A stretch of 64,000 bases of DNA from Pantoea rwandensis (GTDB lineage Bacteria; Pseudomonadota; Gammaproteobacteria; Enterobacterales; Enterobacteriaceae): NCBI RefSeq assembly GCF_000759475.1, contig NZ_CP009454.1, positions 1,922,001 to 1,986,000 of the forward strand, in the 5' to 3' direction. The position numbers and the translations under genes are program-made. Shown piece by piece: positions 46,562 through 56,419 of the stretch (positions within the stretch are counted from its first letter, which is position 1; each line of letters starts with the position of its first letter). The notes under the pieces were generated by a model. That model was not told where the DNA came from. It made no database searches and saw only the letters and a program-made list of their open reading frames with translations.

Positions 46562-48127
46562 TTAACCGAGCGCTGCCTGACGTTGGTAATAACTGATCAG
46601 GTTTTCCGGACGCAGCGGGCGACTGAATAAATATCCCTGCAGATGCGTCACCCCACGGTTCACCAGCCACGCAGCCTGGTCGCCGGTTTCAACGCCTTCT
46701 GCAACGGTTTTGAGATTGAGCTTCTTGGCCAGTAGCAATACCGCGTCCAGCACCGGTGAGGTCACCGTTTCGGTACCAATACTCTGTACAAAGCCGCGAT
46801 CAATTTTGAGGTAATCAAACGGATAGCGTTCAAGATAGATCAATGCGCTGTGGCCAGTGCCGAAGTCATCGATGGCGATTTTAATATCCTGCTCATGCAG
46901 CCAGGCAAAAATCTCGCCAGCATTTCTTTCGCCCACCATGGTGCGTTCGGTGATTTCGAAAACATAGTTGAAGTGGTCTTTTGGCATGTCGGCAATCCAC
47001 TCCTGCACATGCTGACGAAAACTTTCTGATGCAAGATGCAGTGGGGAAAGGTTCAGACTCATACGCGTGCCGCGCGGCAGTTGCTGGCAGAGGAACTTCG
47101 CATCGCGCGCCACCAGCTTAAACAAATGCTGAGTCAAGGGAATAATCAGATTTTGCGCTTCAGCGTTGCTAATAAAGGCATCGGGGGGAATCATTCCCTC
47201 GGTGGGATGTGTCCAGCGCAGTAGTGCTTCAACGCCGTACGGTTGCCCATCGTGAGCGGTGACCAGGGGCTGATACTCAACATGAAACTGACCACGTTTA
47301 ATGCCCTGCATAATCTCTTTGCCAGGACGCTGATACAGCGTCAGCAGCAGCCAACTGGCCGCACTCATAAACAGGGCTGAGAGGAGGCCGGTCAGCAGGA
47401 TCAGATGATAATCGCGTTGCGCCAGTGTCGTACCGTACAGCACGAAGCGCATGTCATTATCTTTAAAACTCATTTCTTTCAAGGCTGGTGGTAAATCGTG
47501 GATGTTCACCACTTGATTCTTGCCACTCAGCAGGGCTTTATCGCCAATCACCAACGCCATACCGGTGATTTCGGGATGATAAGAAGCCAGCAGCTGATAA
47601 GGCGTCAGGCTGATATTCATGGTGGCGAGAATACCGGTCTCAGCTGAGCCTGGATTCTTCATCCACAACGCCAGCGCCGGTTTGGTCGGCAACAGGGGCG
47701 TGCCTTCCAGTAAGCGTAAATCGCGATCGCGCTCCAGCTCCGATTGTGGCGAAATATCATTCGCAGGCAGCAGAAAGGCGCCGGTGGCGGACGAACAATA
47801 GGCATTACTGTTACGTACCAGCAAAATCGCGCGGATATTGCCGGCAAAGGCGGCACGTGAAGTGAGTTCGCGGCTTACGCTACTGCATTCAAGTTGGGTG
47901 TATTGTTGCAATGGATAAAGGGTATCCACCAGGGTCGACATCACCTGTTGAAGATCGTCGCGGCTATGGATCAGCAACTGTTCATGTTGTTGTACTCGTT
48001 TTTGCCAGGTTAGCGTCAGCAGTACGATGACAAACAACAGAAAGAACACACCGCCGATGATCGCACTACTCCAGGCGATACGGCGCGAATAAGTTGCATG
48101 ACGTTTTAACGTCCCCGACAGTGGCAT
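46562..48127 (-). CDS. pdeN: c-di-GMP phosphodiesterase with CSS sensor domain (PdeN/Rtn-like)
   Basis: About 521 residues: TM1 (near 24-43), a periplasmic CSS-motif domain with CSS in ECSSVSREL and a second Cys in AYCSSATG, TM2 (near 238-257), and a cytoplasmic EAL domain. All catalytic motifs are intact: EALLRW, NLSP, EITER, IDDFGTGHS, LKIDRGFV, AEGVE. In CSS phosphodiesterases a periplasmic disulfide holds the enzyme inactive; reduction by the DsbA/B-linked system activates it. ATG 48127 suits the AAAGGGG site better than ATG 48136. Same neighbour as E. coli rtn (next to yejA). Confidence 0.93.
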   Translation of the reverse strand: MPLSGTLKRHATYSRRIAWSSAIIGGVFFLLFVIVLLTLTWQKRVQQHEQLLIHSRDDLQQVMSTLVDTLYPLQQYTQLECSSVSRELTSRAAFAGNIRAILLVRNSNAYCSSATGAFLLPANDISPQSELERDRDLRLLEGTPLLPTKPALALWMKNPGSAETGILATMNISLTPYQLLASYHPEITGMALVIGDKALLSGKNQVVNIHDLPPALKEMSFKDNDMRFVLYGTTLAQRDYHLILLTGLLSALFMSAASWLLLTLYQRPGKEIMQGIKRGQFHVEYQPLVTAHDGQPYGVEALLRWTHPTEGMIPPDAFISNAEAQNLIIPLTQHLFKLVARDAKFLCQQLPRGTRMSLNLSPLHLASESFRQHVQEWIADMPKDHFNYVFEITERTMVGERNAGEIFAWLHEQDIKIAIDDFGTGHSALIYLERYPFDYLKIDRGFVQSIGTETVTSPVLDAVLLLAKKLNLKTVAEGVETGDQAAWLVNRGVTHLQGYLFSRPLRPENLISYYQRQAALG

Positions 48128-48360
48128 GGAGTGCATTCCCCTTTATGGCGCCATTATTATTATGTAAATCGTGCACTACTGCTCGCTGGTGTCTGGCGTG
48201 AAATATTGCATCAGGGTGGGTTTTTTTAGCCGCCGGAGACACAACAATTTGCTGCCAGTAAGCAAACGAGAATATAACGAGGATGCGCGAAAAGTCTCGT
48301 TATATTTCTGATTCTCAATTACTTTTTATCTATCGGATTTGCGTTAAGAAATAGCAGGCG

Positions 48361-48386
48361 AAAAAAAACGCTGCCTGGGCAGCGTT
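48361..48386 (-). terminator. mepS terminator
   Basis: AACGCTGC/GCAGCGTT with loop CTGG (plus strand). On the minus strand the stem runs into eight T residues, 40 bp after mepS ends. The rest of 48137-48425 shows no gene. Confidence 0.9.
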
Positions 48387-48425
48387 TTCTGATTCTCTGG
48401 CTGAGAGGATCTTCATAAGGATACG

Positions 48426-49001
48426 TTAGCTAGGATTTTTAGCTAAAACCCTGCGGGCTTCACGGTAACGTGTTTTCCAGTAACTGTCGTTTAAACTGGA
48501 GATCATCACACCACTGCTGGTGGATGCATGCACGAAGTTATCGTTACCGAGATAGATGCCAACGTGTCGTCCGGTAGAACCGGCACGGAACAGCACTAAA
48601 TCACCCGGGCGCAGTTTGCCGCGAGAAATCTCTTTGCCTGTATCCTGCTGTTCTGACGTTGAACGTGGCAAATCTAAACCGAACTGCTCGCGAAAGGTGC
48701 GCTGAACAAAAGCAGAACAATCAATGCCGCGTTTGGTGTCACCGCCTAAGCGATAACGAACACCTTTCCAGTCACTGTACTGTTCCATGATGCGGGACTT
48801 AACGTCCACATTCTGCACCATCTGTTCAAATTCGTCCTGAGACGCTTGAAGTAAAAAACCATTCTGGTTGTTAACTTCATGATTCTCGTTATTCGCGTTC
48901 TGACCGTTATGCGTACTACTACATGCCGATAAGAGTGTTGCTAATGCTACTGCGGGAAGGATCCGCCTGAGGTATCTCAGTATTGGTTGAGACTTGACCA
49001 T
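48426..49001 (-). CDS. mepS: Murein DD-endopeptidase MepS (Spr), lipoprotein
   Basis: A 191-residue NlpC/P60 hydrolase that cuts D-Ala-mDAP crosslinks to allow peptidoglycan growth. Lipobox LSAC places the acylated Cys at 27; an Asn-rich linker (30-50) is longer in Asn than in E. coli. The catalytic triad is Cys95 in GIDCSAF, His146 in GRHVGIY and His158 in NFVHAST. In E. coli the level is set by NlpI-Prc proteolysis. Own promoter and terminator. Confidence 0.97.
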   Translation of the reverse strand: MVKSQPILRYLRRILPAVALATLLSACSSTHNGQNANNENHEVNNQNGFLLQASQDEFEQMVQNVDVKSRIMEQYSDWKGVRYRLGGDTKRGIDCSAFVQRTFREQFGLDLPRSTSEQQDTGKEISRGKLRPGDLVLFRAGSTGRHVGIYLGNDNFVHASTSSGVMISSLNDSYWKTRYREARRVLAKNPS

Positions 49002-49517
49002 TATACGTGTGTTCCTTTGAAGTCCTTACGACACAATGTCGCCAGCCAGATGACAAAACGGGTTTGAGATTAATAAGAGCAAACGCTTAAGACAATTCCT
49101 TAATTACTAAAATGTGTTAATGAACACATTTTTGTTGCATAAGGCACCGAATTTTATGCTGCACTCTAAGTAATCGCGTTTGAGGTTAACCGATTACAGA
49201 CCGCGTGGCGAGTGCTTTTATATAAATTTTTATCGCTTTTATTGATGTGAAATCAATCCGTAACACAATGGTTACTTTATCAACGATTGGTAGCGATTTA
49301 ATAGCCAATAAGGCGGGTTTTCAGGGGCTAATTCCGGCGCTAAGGCCGATTTTGAGAGGCTTCTGGCTGGACAAGCCAGGAAAAAGGCTATTGTTACGCG
49401 TTTTGCATCATAATGTTTTCTTTTAATAGAAAAACGTTAGTCTGCTAATAATGTATTTCTGGATTCGATAAGCGCGGATGATCGACTTTTCTGCGTATTG
49501 TCATCCGCGCTTAACAA
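49002..49517. other. mepS upstream region with a 24-bp palindrome
   Basis: A 516-bp gene-free stretch. AAAATGTGTT-AATG-AACACATTTT (49109-49132) is a perfect 10-bp inverted repeat about 110 bp before mepS; on the plus strand it runs into TTTGTT and could end a transcript, or it may be an operator. The remaining sequence is AT-rich and holds no ORF I can support. Confidence 0.45.
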
Positions 49518-50225
49518 TTATGTGCGTGGCTTATATTTCCCTGGTAAGGCGCGATTGAGCCAATTAACCAATGTGTCACTGAGCGGTGTTAATAAGCACC
49601 AGCTTAAACCCACCAGAATCACCGACATCGATCCCACGGCTATATCGGTAAACCAGTGCGCACCGGCCATCACACGCGGCAGAGCAAACACCACCACAAT
49701 CACCAAACCGACCAGGAAGGCGCGGAAGCCGAAATAACGCCACATAAAGCAGGCGAAAATAATCAGCATCATGCCGTGATCGCCAGGGAAGCTATTACTG
49801 GAAGCATCTTTCGCCGGAATCCCGGTCAGTTCACTCACGCGATGCACGTTGTCAAAGAACAGCGTAGGGCTGGCGTGTTGCACAGGGATCAAATGACCGA
49901 GTTGATTCAGCACCACGGCGGTGAGCAACATGGTGATGCCAATGGCCAGCATGCGGCGGCGGCCCTGCGGTGTTTCACCACGCCAGAACCACAGATACAG
50001 CAGACCCATCGCCAGCAGCGATACCGCGTCAAAACCACGGAAATTGGTGATCGCCACCAGTAAGGCGAAGCCGTGATGATCCACCATCCGGTCGTTGAAG
50101 CTATAGAAGATGGCTTTGTCGATACCAAACCAGAAGCCATGATCCGGCGGCAGGTACCACGAAAAAAACAGCATGATCCCCAGTGCATTGAGCAGCAGGA
50201 TGGTGATTAAACGAGACGCGCGCAT
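49518..50225 (-). CDS. lpxT: Lipid A 1-diphosphate synthase LpxT
   Basis: A 235-residue PAP2-family membrane enzyme (E. coli 237) that transfers phosphate from undecaprenyl diphosphate to lipid A at the periplasmic face. Motif C2 is in KDASSNSFPGDHGMM, motif C3 in PRVMAGAHWFTD (Arg-x5-His-x3-Asp). Six membrane segments. It lies 43 bp after yeiR on the same strand. Confidence 0.95.
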   Translation of the reverse strand: MRASRLITILLLNALGIMLFFSWYLPPDHGFWFGIDKAIFYSFNDRMVDHHGFALLVAITNFRGFDAVSLLAMGLLYLWFWRGETPQGRRRMLAIGITMLLTAVVLNQLGHLIPVQHASPTLFFDNVHRVSELTGIPAKDASSNSFPGDHGMMLIIFACFMWRYFGFRAFLVGLVIVVVFALPRVMAGAHWFTDIAVGSMSVILVGLSWCLLTPLSDTLVNWLNRALPGKYKPRT

Positions 50226-50268
50226 AAAAAAGACTCAAAAAGTAAAATAACGGGGCAACCTAACGCAG

Positions 50269-51243
50269 CTAATCTAAACGAATCCTCAACAAGGTTGTTT
50301 GCAAAACGTTCCAGTCAACGGATTGATGGTGGATTAACTCGATACGACTGTCCGGCGGCGTAGTGGTGCGCGTTTCCATAAAGAAGTCATCACCCTGGCG
50401 ATTGATGTTCACCAGACCGTCTGGCGTGCGAAGTACGCCTTTGACGCGATCCACCGGTGCAAGCCGCGCCCACTCAAGCGCCGGGATGGTATCGAACACC
50501 GTATCACCATCAAAAATCCAGCCACAGGATGCGTAGCCCTGGCCTTCATTTAATGCACGGCGCCAGCGAGCTGAGCCCTCAAGTTTGAGTGCCGCCAACC
50601 CTTTTGGCCGTGAAGTATGATGATGATGTGCCGCTTCAGGAACCGCACGATCCGCCAATGCGGATTGGCACAGTAACGCGGGATCAACTTTACCCCATGC
50701 AGATTCGACCAGTTGGCGATCGCCCAGATTATGCTGCTGCCATTGCTGCAAACGCTGACGATCTTCCTCGCTCCAGCGATCGCTTTTATTGGCGACGATA
50801 ATATCGGCGGCGGTGAGCTGATCGCGGAAGTTTTCATTCTCGACAACGCGCGCATCGGCTAACTGACGGGGATCGAGCAGCGTGAGGGTGGCATCAACCT
50901 GGATCCAGGGTTGATACACGGCGGCGCGCAACATATCCAGCAGTTGTTTAGGGTGGCCAAGACCGGTGGGTTCAATGATCAGACGATCGGGCTTATTTTT
51001 CTTAAGCAGCATATTGAGCCCGACTTGCAGCGGCAGGCCGTTAACGCAACACATGCAACCGCCAGGAATTTCCTTCAGCGTGGCACCGCGATCGGCAAGC
51101 AGTGCGCCGTCAATACCCACTTCGCCAAACTCGTTAACCAGAATCGCCCAATTCTCATTGGCGGGTTTATGGGCTAACAGATGCAGCAGGGTGGTGGTTT
51201 TACCGCTGCCGAGAAATCCGGTGATTACATTAACGCGCGTCAT
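50269..51243 (-). CDS. yeiR: COG0523 zinc-binding GTPase YeiR
   Basis: A 324-residue CobW/COG0523 metal chaperone-type GTPase (E. coli YeiR 328). P-loop GFLGSGKTT, the metal-binding GGCMCCV (CxCC) and NKSD of the G4 motif are intact; a His-rich patch (AAHHHHTSR, about residue 200) is typical of zinc members. GTP hydrolysis is zinc-stimulated in the E. coli protein. ATG 51243 with TGGAG upstream is the conserved start. A perfect 17-bp Zur-type palindrome covers its promoter region, so expression under zinc starvation is likely; this is inference from the motif. Confidence 0.94.
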   Translation of the reverse strand: MTRVNVITGFLGSGKTTTLLHLLAHKPANENWAILVNEFGEVGIDGALLADRGATLKEIPGGCMCCVNGLPLQVGLNMLLKKNKPDRLIIEPTGLGHPKQLLDMLRAAVYQPWIQVDATLTLLDPRQLADARVVENENFRDQLTAADIIVANKSDRWSEEDRQRLQQWQQHNLGDRQLVESAWGKVDPALLCQSALADRAVPEAAHHHHTSRPKGLAALKLEGSARWRRALNEGQGYASCGWIFDGDTVFDTIPALEWARLAPVDRVKGVLRTPDGLVNINRQGDDFFMETRTTTPPDSRIELIHHQSVDWNVLQTTLLRIRLD

Positions 51244-51293
51244 TACAGGCTCCATTTTCAGGCGCGCGGACAACATACCCGGCGCGCACGACA

Positions 51294-51310
51294 TTGTTAT
51301 ACTATAACAA
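51294..51310. promoter_or_regulatory. Zur-type operator upstream of yeiR
   Basis: TTGTTATA-C-TATAACAA is a perfect palindrome with 8-bp arms and matches the core of the enterobacterial Zur box (TGTTATAnTATAACA). It lies 51 bp before the yeiR start, and TATAGT within it could be the -10. It is in the gap between efpL and yeiR, both on the minus strand. Confidence 0.75.
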
Positions 51311-51338
51311 CCTTCGGCGGCCGGATAAAATCGTGCGG

Positions 51339-51911
51339 TTAGTCCGCGCGACTCATATAGCGACGTTCAGCCACGTGAATGCGAATGCGATCGCCATTGC
51401 TCAGGTATTCCGGTACCTGGATCGACAAGCCGGTGCTCATGCCCGCGGGTTTGGTGCGTGCGCTGGCGGAAGCGCCTTTAATGCCCGGTGAAGTATCGAC
51501 AATTTCCATATCCACGGTCTGCGGCAGTTCCAGCGCCAGCACCTGGCCTTCCATCGTTAACACCTGGATCCCAGGAATGCCGCCTTCAGGGATGAACAGC
51601 AGCTCTTCTTCAATCTGATCTTTCTTGAAGCTATAGGGCGTGTAATCTTCATCATCCATAAACACGTACTCGTCACCGTCTATATAAGAGAAGGTCACGG
51701 CGCGACGGCTAAGCTGAATGGCATCGATAATATCGTCACCCTTAAAGCGCTCTTCCACTTTCAGGCCAGTGCGCACGTCGGTAAAACGCATCTTATAGAG
51801 GGTGGCAGCACCGCGTGCGCTTGGGCTCTGGACATCAATGTCCTTTACCAGCAACAGTTTGCCGTTCCAGGTAACAGCCATTCCTTTTTTGATTTCATTT
51901 GCCTTTGGCAT
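51339..51911 (-). CDS. efpL: Elongation factor P-like protein EfpL (YeiP)
   Basis: A 190-residue EF-P paralogue, same length as E. coli YeiP. Domains: KOW-like N-terminal domain (1-65), OB II, and the C-terminal EFP domain ending YMSRAD. In place of the EF-P Lys34 loop it has the longer [12 protein letters not shown] tip with Arg33, the hallmark of EfpL, which relieves ribosome stalling at polyproline and other motifs without EpmA modification. No partner genes. yeiR lies downstream beyond the Zur-type site. Confidence 0.96.
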   Translation of the reverse strand: MPKANEIKKGMAVTWNGKLLLVKDIDVQSPSARGAATLYKMRFTDVRTGLKVEERFKGDDIIDAIQLSRRAVTFSYIDGDEYVFMDDEDYTPYSFKKDQIEEELLFIPEGGIPGIQVLTMEGQVLALELPQTVDMEIVDTSPGIKGASASARTKPAGMSTGLSIQVPEYLSNGDRIRIHVAERRYMSRAD

Positions 51912-52060
51912 GGGGATTACTCGCTGTGAAAAGGTTAATGCGCGCCACGTTACTCGCGCCGTGAAAAACAGGCAAGGGAGGCGGTGTAAAATTATTGCCC
52001 GCGCATGGCATTACCGTCATCAGCCTGCTATTGTCGCGACGAAATCCTCAGGAGCGCATG

Positions 52061-52315
52061 ATGTATTGTCGTGACCAGTGCGGTGCCTGTTGCACAGCCC
52101 CCTCAATCTCTTCCCCGATTCCCGGCATGCCCCAGGGCAAACCGGCGAATACCCGCTGCGTTCAGCTTGACGATAATCAGCGCTGCAAAATCTTTGGTTC
52201 TCCGCTGCGTCCCGCAGTCTGTGCGGGTTTACAGCCCAGCGCAGAGATGTGCGGCAGCAGTCGCGAAGCGGCGATGATCTTCCTGCTGCAACTGGAAGCG
52301 GACACCGCGCCTTAA
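52061..52315 (+). CDS. yeiW: UPF0153 zinc/iron-chelating cysteine protein YeiW
   Basis: An 84-residue protein, same length as E. coli YeiW. The Cys pattern [12 protein letters not shown]...C...RCKIF...CAGL...MCG is the YkgJ-type cysteine cluster. Function unknown; a metal site is presumed. Two ATGs stand in tandem; the second (52061) is six bases after AGGAG and gives the E. coli length, the first is only three bases away from it. Divergent from efpL. Confidence 0.9.
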   Translation: MYCRDQCGACCTAPSISSPIPGMPQGKPANTRCVQLDDNQRCKIFGSPLRPAVCAGLQPSAEMCGSSREAAMIFLLQLEADTAP

Positions 52316-52458
52316 CTTGCTGACGCGGTGCTGAAATATTTGCTTTCTATGATCCCTGCGTTACAGCAAAAACGTCAGCCGTGCAGGCCTGAAAAATCTT
52401 AAATCCGATCTGAAGTGTGCGGAACGTCAAAAATCTGCTACGCCGATCGCGCATTTTC

Positions 52459-52569
52459 TTGCCTGCTTTCTCATGCTGTACCATATTCCCTGAAACGTTT
52501 CAGCGTTGTCCTCTCGGCAACCCCCGAGAAGTGCAGCGTAATTTTTCGCCATTAAGCTGAAACGATTCA
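52459..52569 (+). promoter_or_regulatory. fruBKA promoter with two Cra operators
   Basis: TGAAACGTTTCA (52491-52502), a perfect palindromic Cra (FruR) site, lies just after a likely promoter TTGCCT-17-CATATT (52459-52487), so bound Cra would block the start. A second site TGAAACGATTCA (52558-52569) lies 22 bp before fruB. E. coli fruBKA also has two Cra sites; repression is lifted by fructose 1-phosphate. The rest of 52316-52591 holds no gene. Confidence 0.88.
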
Positions 52570-52591
52570 ATTTCAGCAAGCGAGGAGAAAT

Positions 52592-53722
52592 ATGTTCCAG
52601 CTCGACGTTCAGGCCATCCATACCGGTGCCAGTGCACAAAATAAAGAAGAGGCTATCCGTCAGGTTGCCGCTGCGTTAACCGCAGCCGGTAATGTGTCGG
52701 AAGGCTATGTTAACGGCATGCTGGCGCGCGAACAGCAGACCACCACTTTCCTGGGTAATGGTATTGCCATTCCGCATGGCACCACCGATACGCGCGATAT
52801 GGTGCTGAAAACCGGCGTACAGGTTTATCAGTTCCCACAGGGCGTGGAGTGGGGTGATGGGCAAACGGCTTATGTCGCCATCGGTATCGCGGCGAAATCA
52901 GATGAACATCTTGCGCTGCTGCGCCAGTTGACTCACGTATTGAGCGATGACAGCATCGCAGAGCAGTTGAAAACCGCCTCAGCCGAAGATCTTCGTGCCA
53001 TCCTGATGGGTGAAAAGCAGGCCGCGGAATTCAAATTCGATACCTCGCTGATTGCGGTTGATGTTGCCGCCAGCGATCTCATCACCTTACAGGCGCTGAA
53101 TGCTGGCCGTTTACAGGCTGCGGGGGCTGTTGAAGCGACGTTTGTGGCGGATGCCGTATCGCGTACCCCACTGAGCCTCGGTCAGGGCATCTGGCTGAGC
53201 GACAGCGCCAACGGCAACCTCAACAGCGCCATCGCAGTCAGCCGTACCGCCACGCCATTTGTGCACCAGGGCGAAAATGTGGCGCTGTTGTTGACCGTGG
53301 CAGCCACCGACGATCGTCCGCTGGAAGTGCTGGGCTACCTGAGCAATCTGCTGCTGAGCAACAAAGCTGAACGTCTGCTGAAAGCCGATGCAGCAGGCAT
53401 CCTCGCGTTGCTGACCAGTGAAGTGGACGAAAGCGCGGATCAACTGGTGGCTGAATTTACTATCCGCAACGAGCACGGACTGCACGCACGTCCGGGCACC
53501 GCGCTGGTGACGGTCATTAAACAGTTTAACAGTGACATCACCGTCACCAACCTTGACGGTAGCGGCAAACCGGCCAACGGACGCAGCCTGATGAAAGTCG
53601 TCGCGCTGGGCGTGAAAAAAGGCCATCGCCTGCGCTTTACCGCCAGTGGTGAAGATGCACAGCAGGCGCTGAATGCCATTGAAGAGGCCATCAATTCTGG
53701 CCTGGGCGAGGGGGTCGCATGA
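52592..53722 (+). CDS. fruB: PTS fructose-specific EIIA-HPr (FPr) diphosphoryl transfer protein
   Basis: A 376-residue fusion, same length as in E. coli: EIIA-Fru (1-145) with phospho-His62 in IAIPHGTTD, a middle receiver-like domain, and a C-terminal HPr domain with phospho-His298 in HGLHARPGT. It carries phosphate from Enzyme I to FruA. GAGGAG precedes ATG. The last bases overlap fruK (ATGA). Confidence 0.97.
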   Translation: MFQLDVQAIHTGASAQNKEEAIRQVAAALTAAGNVSEGYVNGMLAREQQTTTFLGNGIAIPHGTTDTRDMVLKTGVQVYQFPQGVEWGDGQTAYVAIGIAAKSDEHLALLRQLTHVLSDDSIAEQLKTASAEDLRAILMGEKQAAEFKFDTSLIAVDVAASDLITLQALNAGRLQAAGAVEATFVADAVSRTPLSLGQGIWLSDSANGNLNSAIAVSRTATPFVHQGENVALLLTVAATDDRPLEVLGYLSNLLLSNKAERLLKADAAGILALLTSEVDESADQLVAEFTIRNEHGLHARPGTALVTVIKQFNSDITVTNLDGSGKPANGRSLMKVVALGVKKGHRLRFTASGEDAQQALNAIEEAINSGLGEGVA

Positions 53723-54657
53723 GCCGCCGCGTTGCCACAATCACACTGAATCCCGCTTACGATCTGGTGGGCTATACGCCAGAAATCGAACGTGGCGAAG
53801 TTAACCTGGTGAAAACCACCGGTCTGCACGCAGCGGGTAAAGGCATTAACGTCGCCAAAGTACTGAAAGATCTCGGTATTGACGTCACCGTAGGTGGATT
53901 CCTCGGGAAAGAAAATCAGGACGGTTTCCAGCAGCTGTTCAGCGAACTGGGCATCGCCAACCGTTTTCAGGTGGTGCAGGGCCGTACCCGCATTAACGTA
54001 AAGCTGACGGAAAAGGACGGTGAAGTTACCGACCTGAATTTCTCTGGCTTTAACGTCACCGCGCAGGACTGGGATCGCTTCACTGCCGATTCACTGACCT
54101 GGCTGGGACAATTTGACATGGTGTGCGTCAGCGGCAGCTTGCCAGCGGGCGTGGCACCCGAAGCGTTCACCAAATGGATGAGCGATCTGCGCACCCTGTG
54201 CCCGTGCATCATTTTCGACAGCAGTCGTGAAGCGCTGGTGGCGGGACTAAAAGCCGCGCCGTGGCTGGTGAAGCCGAACCGTCGTGAACTGGAAATCTGG
54301 GCCGACCGCAAACTGCCAACCTTGCAGGATGTGATCGAAGCCGCGCATGAACTGCGTGAGCAGGGCATTGCCCATGTGGTGATTTCCCTTGGTGCGGAAG
54401 GCGCACTGTGGGTCAACGCCTCTGGCGAATGGATCGCCAAACCACCAGCCTGTGAAGTCGTCAGCACCGTAGGCGCGGGAGATTCAATGGTCGGCGGCCT
54501 GATTTACGGGCTGCTGATGCGTGAATCCAGCGAGCATACCTTGCGTCTGGCTACCGCAGTGGCTGCGATGGCGGTGAGCCAGAGCAACGTTGGTGTGACC
54601 GATCGTACCCAGTTGGCCGCGATGATGGCGCGCGTCGACTTACAACCCGTTAACTAA
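53719..54657 (+). CDS. fruK: 1-phosphofructokinase
   Basis: A 312-residue PfkB-family kinase that turns the fructose 1-phosphate made by FruA into fructose 1,6-bisphosphate. The anion-hole motif [12 protein letters not shown] contains the catalytic Asp; the N-terminal [12 protein letters not shown] and [14 protein letters not shown] segments are conserved. Its substrate is also the Cra inducer. Coupled to fruB by a 4-bp overlap; fruA follows 16 bp on. Confidence 0.97.
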   Translation: MSRRVATITLNPAYDLVGYTPEIERGEVNLVKTTGLHAAGKGINVAKVLKDLGIDVTVGGFLGKENQDGFQQLFSELGIANRFQVVQGRTRINVKLTEKDGEVTDLNFSGFNVTAQDWDRFTADSLTWLGQFDMVCVSGSLPAGVAPEAFTKWMSDLRTLCPCIIFDSSREALVAGLKAAPWLVKPNRRELEIWADRKLPTLQDVIEAAHELREQGIAHVVISLGAEGALWVNASGEWIAKPPACEVVSTVGAGDSMVGGLIYGLLMRESSEHTLRLATAVAAMAVSQSNVGVTDRTQLAAMMARVDLQPVN

Positions 54658-54673
54658 CAGCAGGAGAGCGATA

Positions 54674-56368
54674 ATGAAAACGCTGCTGATAAAAGATTCT
54701 TCACTGGGACTGGCATCAGGACATCTGGCTTTAGAGCGCCTGCGCGCGACTGCCGCACAGGCTGGCCTGACGCTGACCGACAACGCGGCCGATGCGGAAC
54801 TGGTGCTGGTAGCTGGCCATGCCGTGCCGAACGATGCACAGCTCGCAGGTAAATCCGTGGCGCTGGTCGATGTGCAGCAGACGCTGCGCGATCCGCTGGC
54901 GGCCATTAATAAGGCTAAAGCCAGTGCCAAAGTCTGGCAGGCCGCTACGGCGGTTGCCGCACCGGTTGCCGCACAGAGCACCGGTCAGAAACGCATTGTC
55001 GCGGTCACCGCTTGCCCAACTGGCGTGGCGCACACCTTCATGGCGGCAGAGGCGATTCAGGCAGAAGCGACCAAACGTGGCTGGTGGGTGAAAGTGGAAA
55101 CCCGCGGTTCTGTGGGTGCTGGCAATGCCATCACGCCAGAAGAAGTGGCGGCGGCCGATCTGGTGATCGTGGCGGCGGATATCGATGTGGACCTGGCGAA
55201 GTTCGCTGGTAAGCCGATGTACCGCACCTCAACCAGCCTGGCGCTGAAGAAAACAGCTCAGGAACTGGATAAAGCGCAGGCGGAAGCCAAAACCTATCAG
55301 CCGAGCGGCAGCCAGACGGCCAGCACGCAAAGTGACAGCAAAGAGAAAGCCGGTGCTTATCGTCACCTGCTGACCGGTGTGTCCTACATGCTGCCGATGG
55401 TCGTCGCGGGTGGTTTGAGCATCGCGCTCTCCTTCGCCTTTGGTATCACCGCATTTAAAGAGCAGGGCACCCTGGCGGCTGCGCTGATGCAGATTGGTGG
55501 CGGCAGTGCCTTTGCGCTGATGGTACCGGTGCTGGCGGGCTTTATTGCCTTCTCGATTGCGGACCGTCCGGGTCTGACCCCGGGTCTGATTGGCGGTATG
55601 ATCGCCACCAGCATTAACGCCGGTTTCCTTGGCGGTATCATCGCCGGTTTCATTGCCGGTTACGCAGCGAAGCTACTGAGCAGCAAAGTCAAACTGCCGC
55701 AAAGTATGGAAGCGCTAAAACCGATCCTGATTATTCCGCTGGTGGCGAGTTTGATTACCGGCCTGCTGATGATTTACGTGGTGGGTAAACCTGTTGCGGG
55801 CATCATGAGCGGTCTGACGCACTGGCTGGCGAACATGGGCACCGCCAATGCGGTACTGCTGGGCGCAATCCTCGGTGGCATGATGTGTACCGACATGGGT
55901 GGTCCGGTGAACAAAGTGGCCTACGCCTTCGGTGTCGGTCTGCTGAGCTCACAAACCTATGCGCCGATGGCGGCCATTATGGCAGCGGGTATGGTACCGC
56001 CGCTAGCAATGGGTCTGGCGACGATTGTTGCGCGTCGTAAGTTCAACAAAGGTCAGCAGGAAGGTGGCAAAGCGGCACTGGTGCTCGGTTTGTGCTTTAT
56101 CTCTGAAGGTGCGATTCCGTTTGCAGCGCGTGACCCAATGCGTGTGCTGCCTTGCTGCATCGTCGGCGGTGCGATAACGGGTGCGGTCTCAATGTTGGTT
56201 GGCGCGAAACTGATGGCACCGCACGGTGGTCTGTTTGTGCTGCTGATTCCAGGCGCAATCACTCCGGTGCTGGGTTACCTGATGTCGATTGTGATTGGTA
56301 CCGCAGTGGCTGGCCTCGGTTACGCGATTCTGAAACGTCCGGAAGAAGAGCTGGCGAAAGCCGCGTAA
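54674..56368 (+). CDS. fruA: PTS fructose transporter, EIIB'BC
   Basis: A 564-residue protein (E. coli 563). A degenerate EIIB' domain (1-95) precedes the active EIIB with phospho-Cys114 in VTACPTGVAHTFMAAEA; an Ala/Gln/Ser-rich linker near 215-230 leads to the EIIC membrane domain (about 230-560) with eight or more membrane segments and the GAIPFAARDP motif. It imports and phosphorylates fructose. Ends the operon at a strong terminator. Confidence 0.97.
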   Translation: MKTLLIKDSSLGLASGHLALERLRATAAQAGLTLTDNAADAELVLVAGHAVPNDAQLAGKSVALVDVQQTLRDPLAAINKAKASAKVWQAATAVAAPVAAQSTGQKRIVAVTACPTGVAHTFMAAEAIQAEATKRGWWVKVETRGSVGAGNAITPEEVAAADLVIVAADIDVDLAKFAGKPMYRTSTSLALKKTAQELDKAQAEAKTYQPSGSQTASTQSDSKEKAGAYRHLLTGVSYMLPMVVAGGLSIALSFAFGITAFKEQGTLAAALMQIGGGSAFALMVPVLAGFIAFSIADRPGLTPGLIGGMIATSINAGFLGGIIAGFIAGYAAKLLSSKVKLPQSMEALKPILIIPLVASLITGLLMIYVVGKPVAGIMSGLTHWLANMGTANAVLLGAILGGMMCTDMGGPVNKVAYAFGVGLLSSQTYAPMAAIMAAGMVPPLAMGLATIVARRKFNKGQQEGGKAALVLGLCFISEGAIPFAARDPMRVLPCCIVGGAITGAVSMLVGAKLMAPHGGLFVLLIPGAITPVLGYLMSIVIGTAVAGLGYAILKRPEEELAKAA

Positions 56369-56383
56369 TCTTCACGGGGTAAG

Positions 56384-56410
56384 AAAAAGGGAGCTGCGGC
56401 TCCCTTTTTG
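56384..56410. terminator. Bidirectional terminator between fruA and nfo
   Basis: AAAAAGGGAGC and GCTCCCTTTTT around loop TGCG. T5 runs exist on both strands, so it serves both convergent genes. Confidence 0.92.
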
Positions 56411-56419
56411 CTGTCTGCT

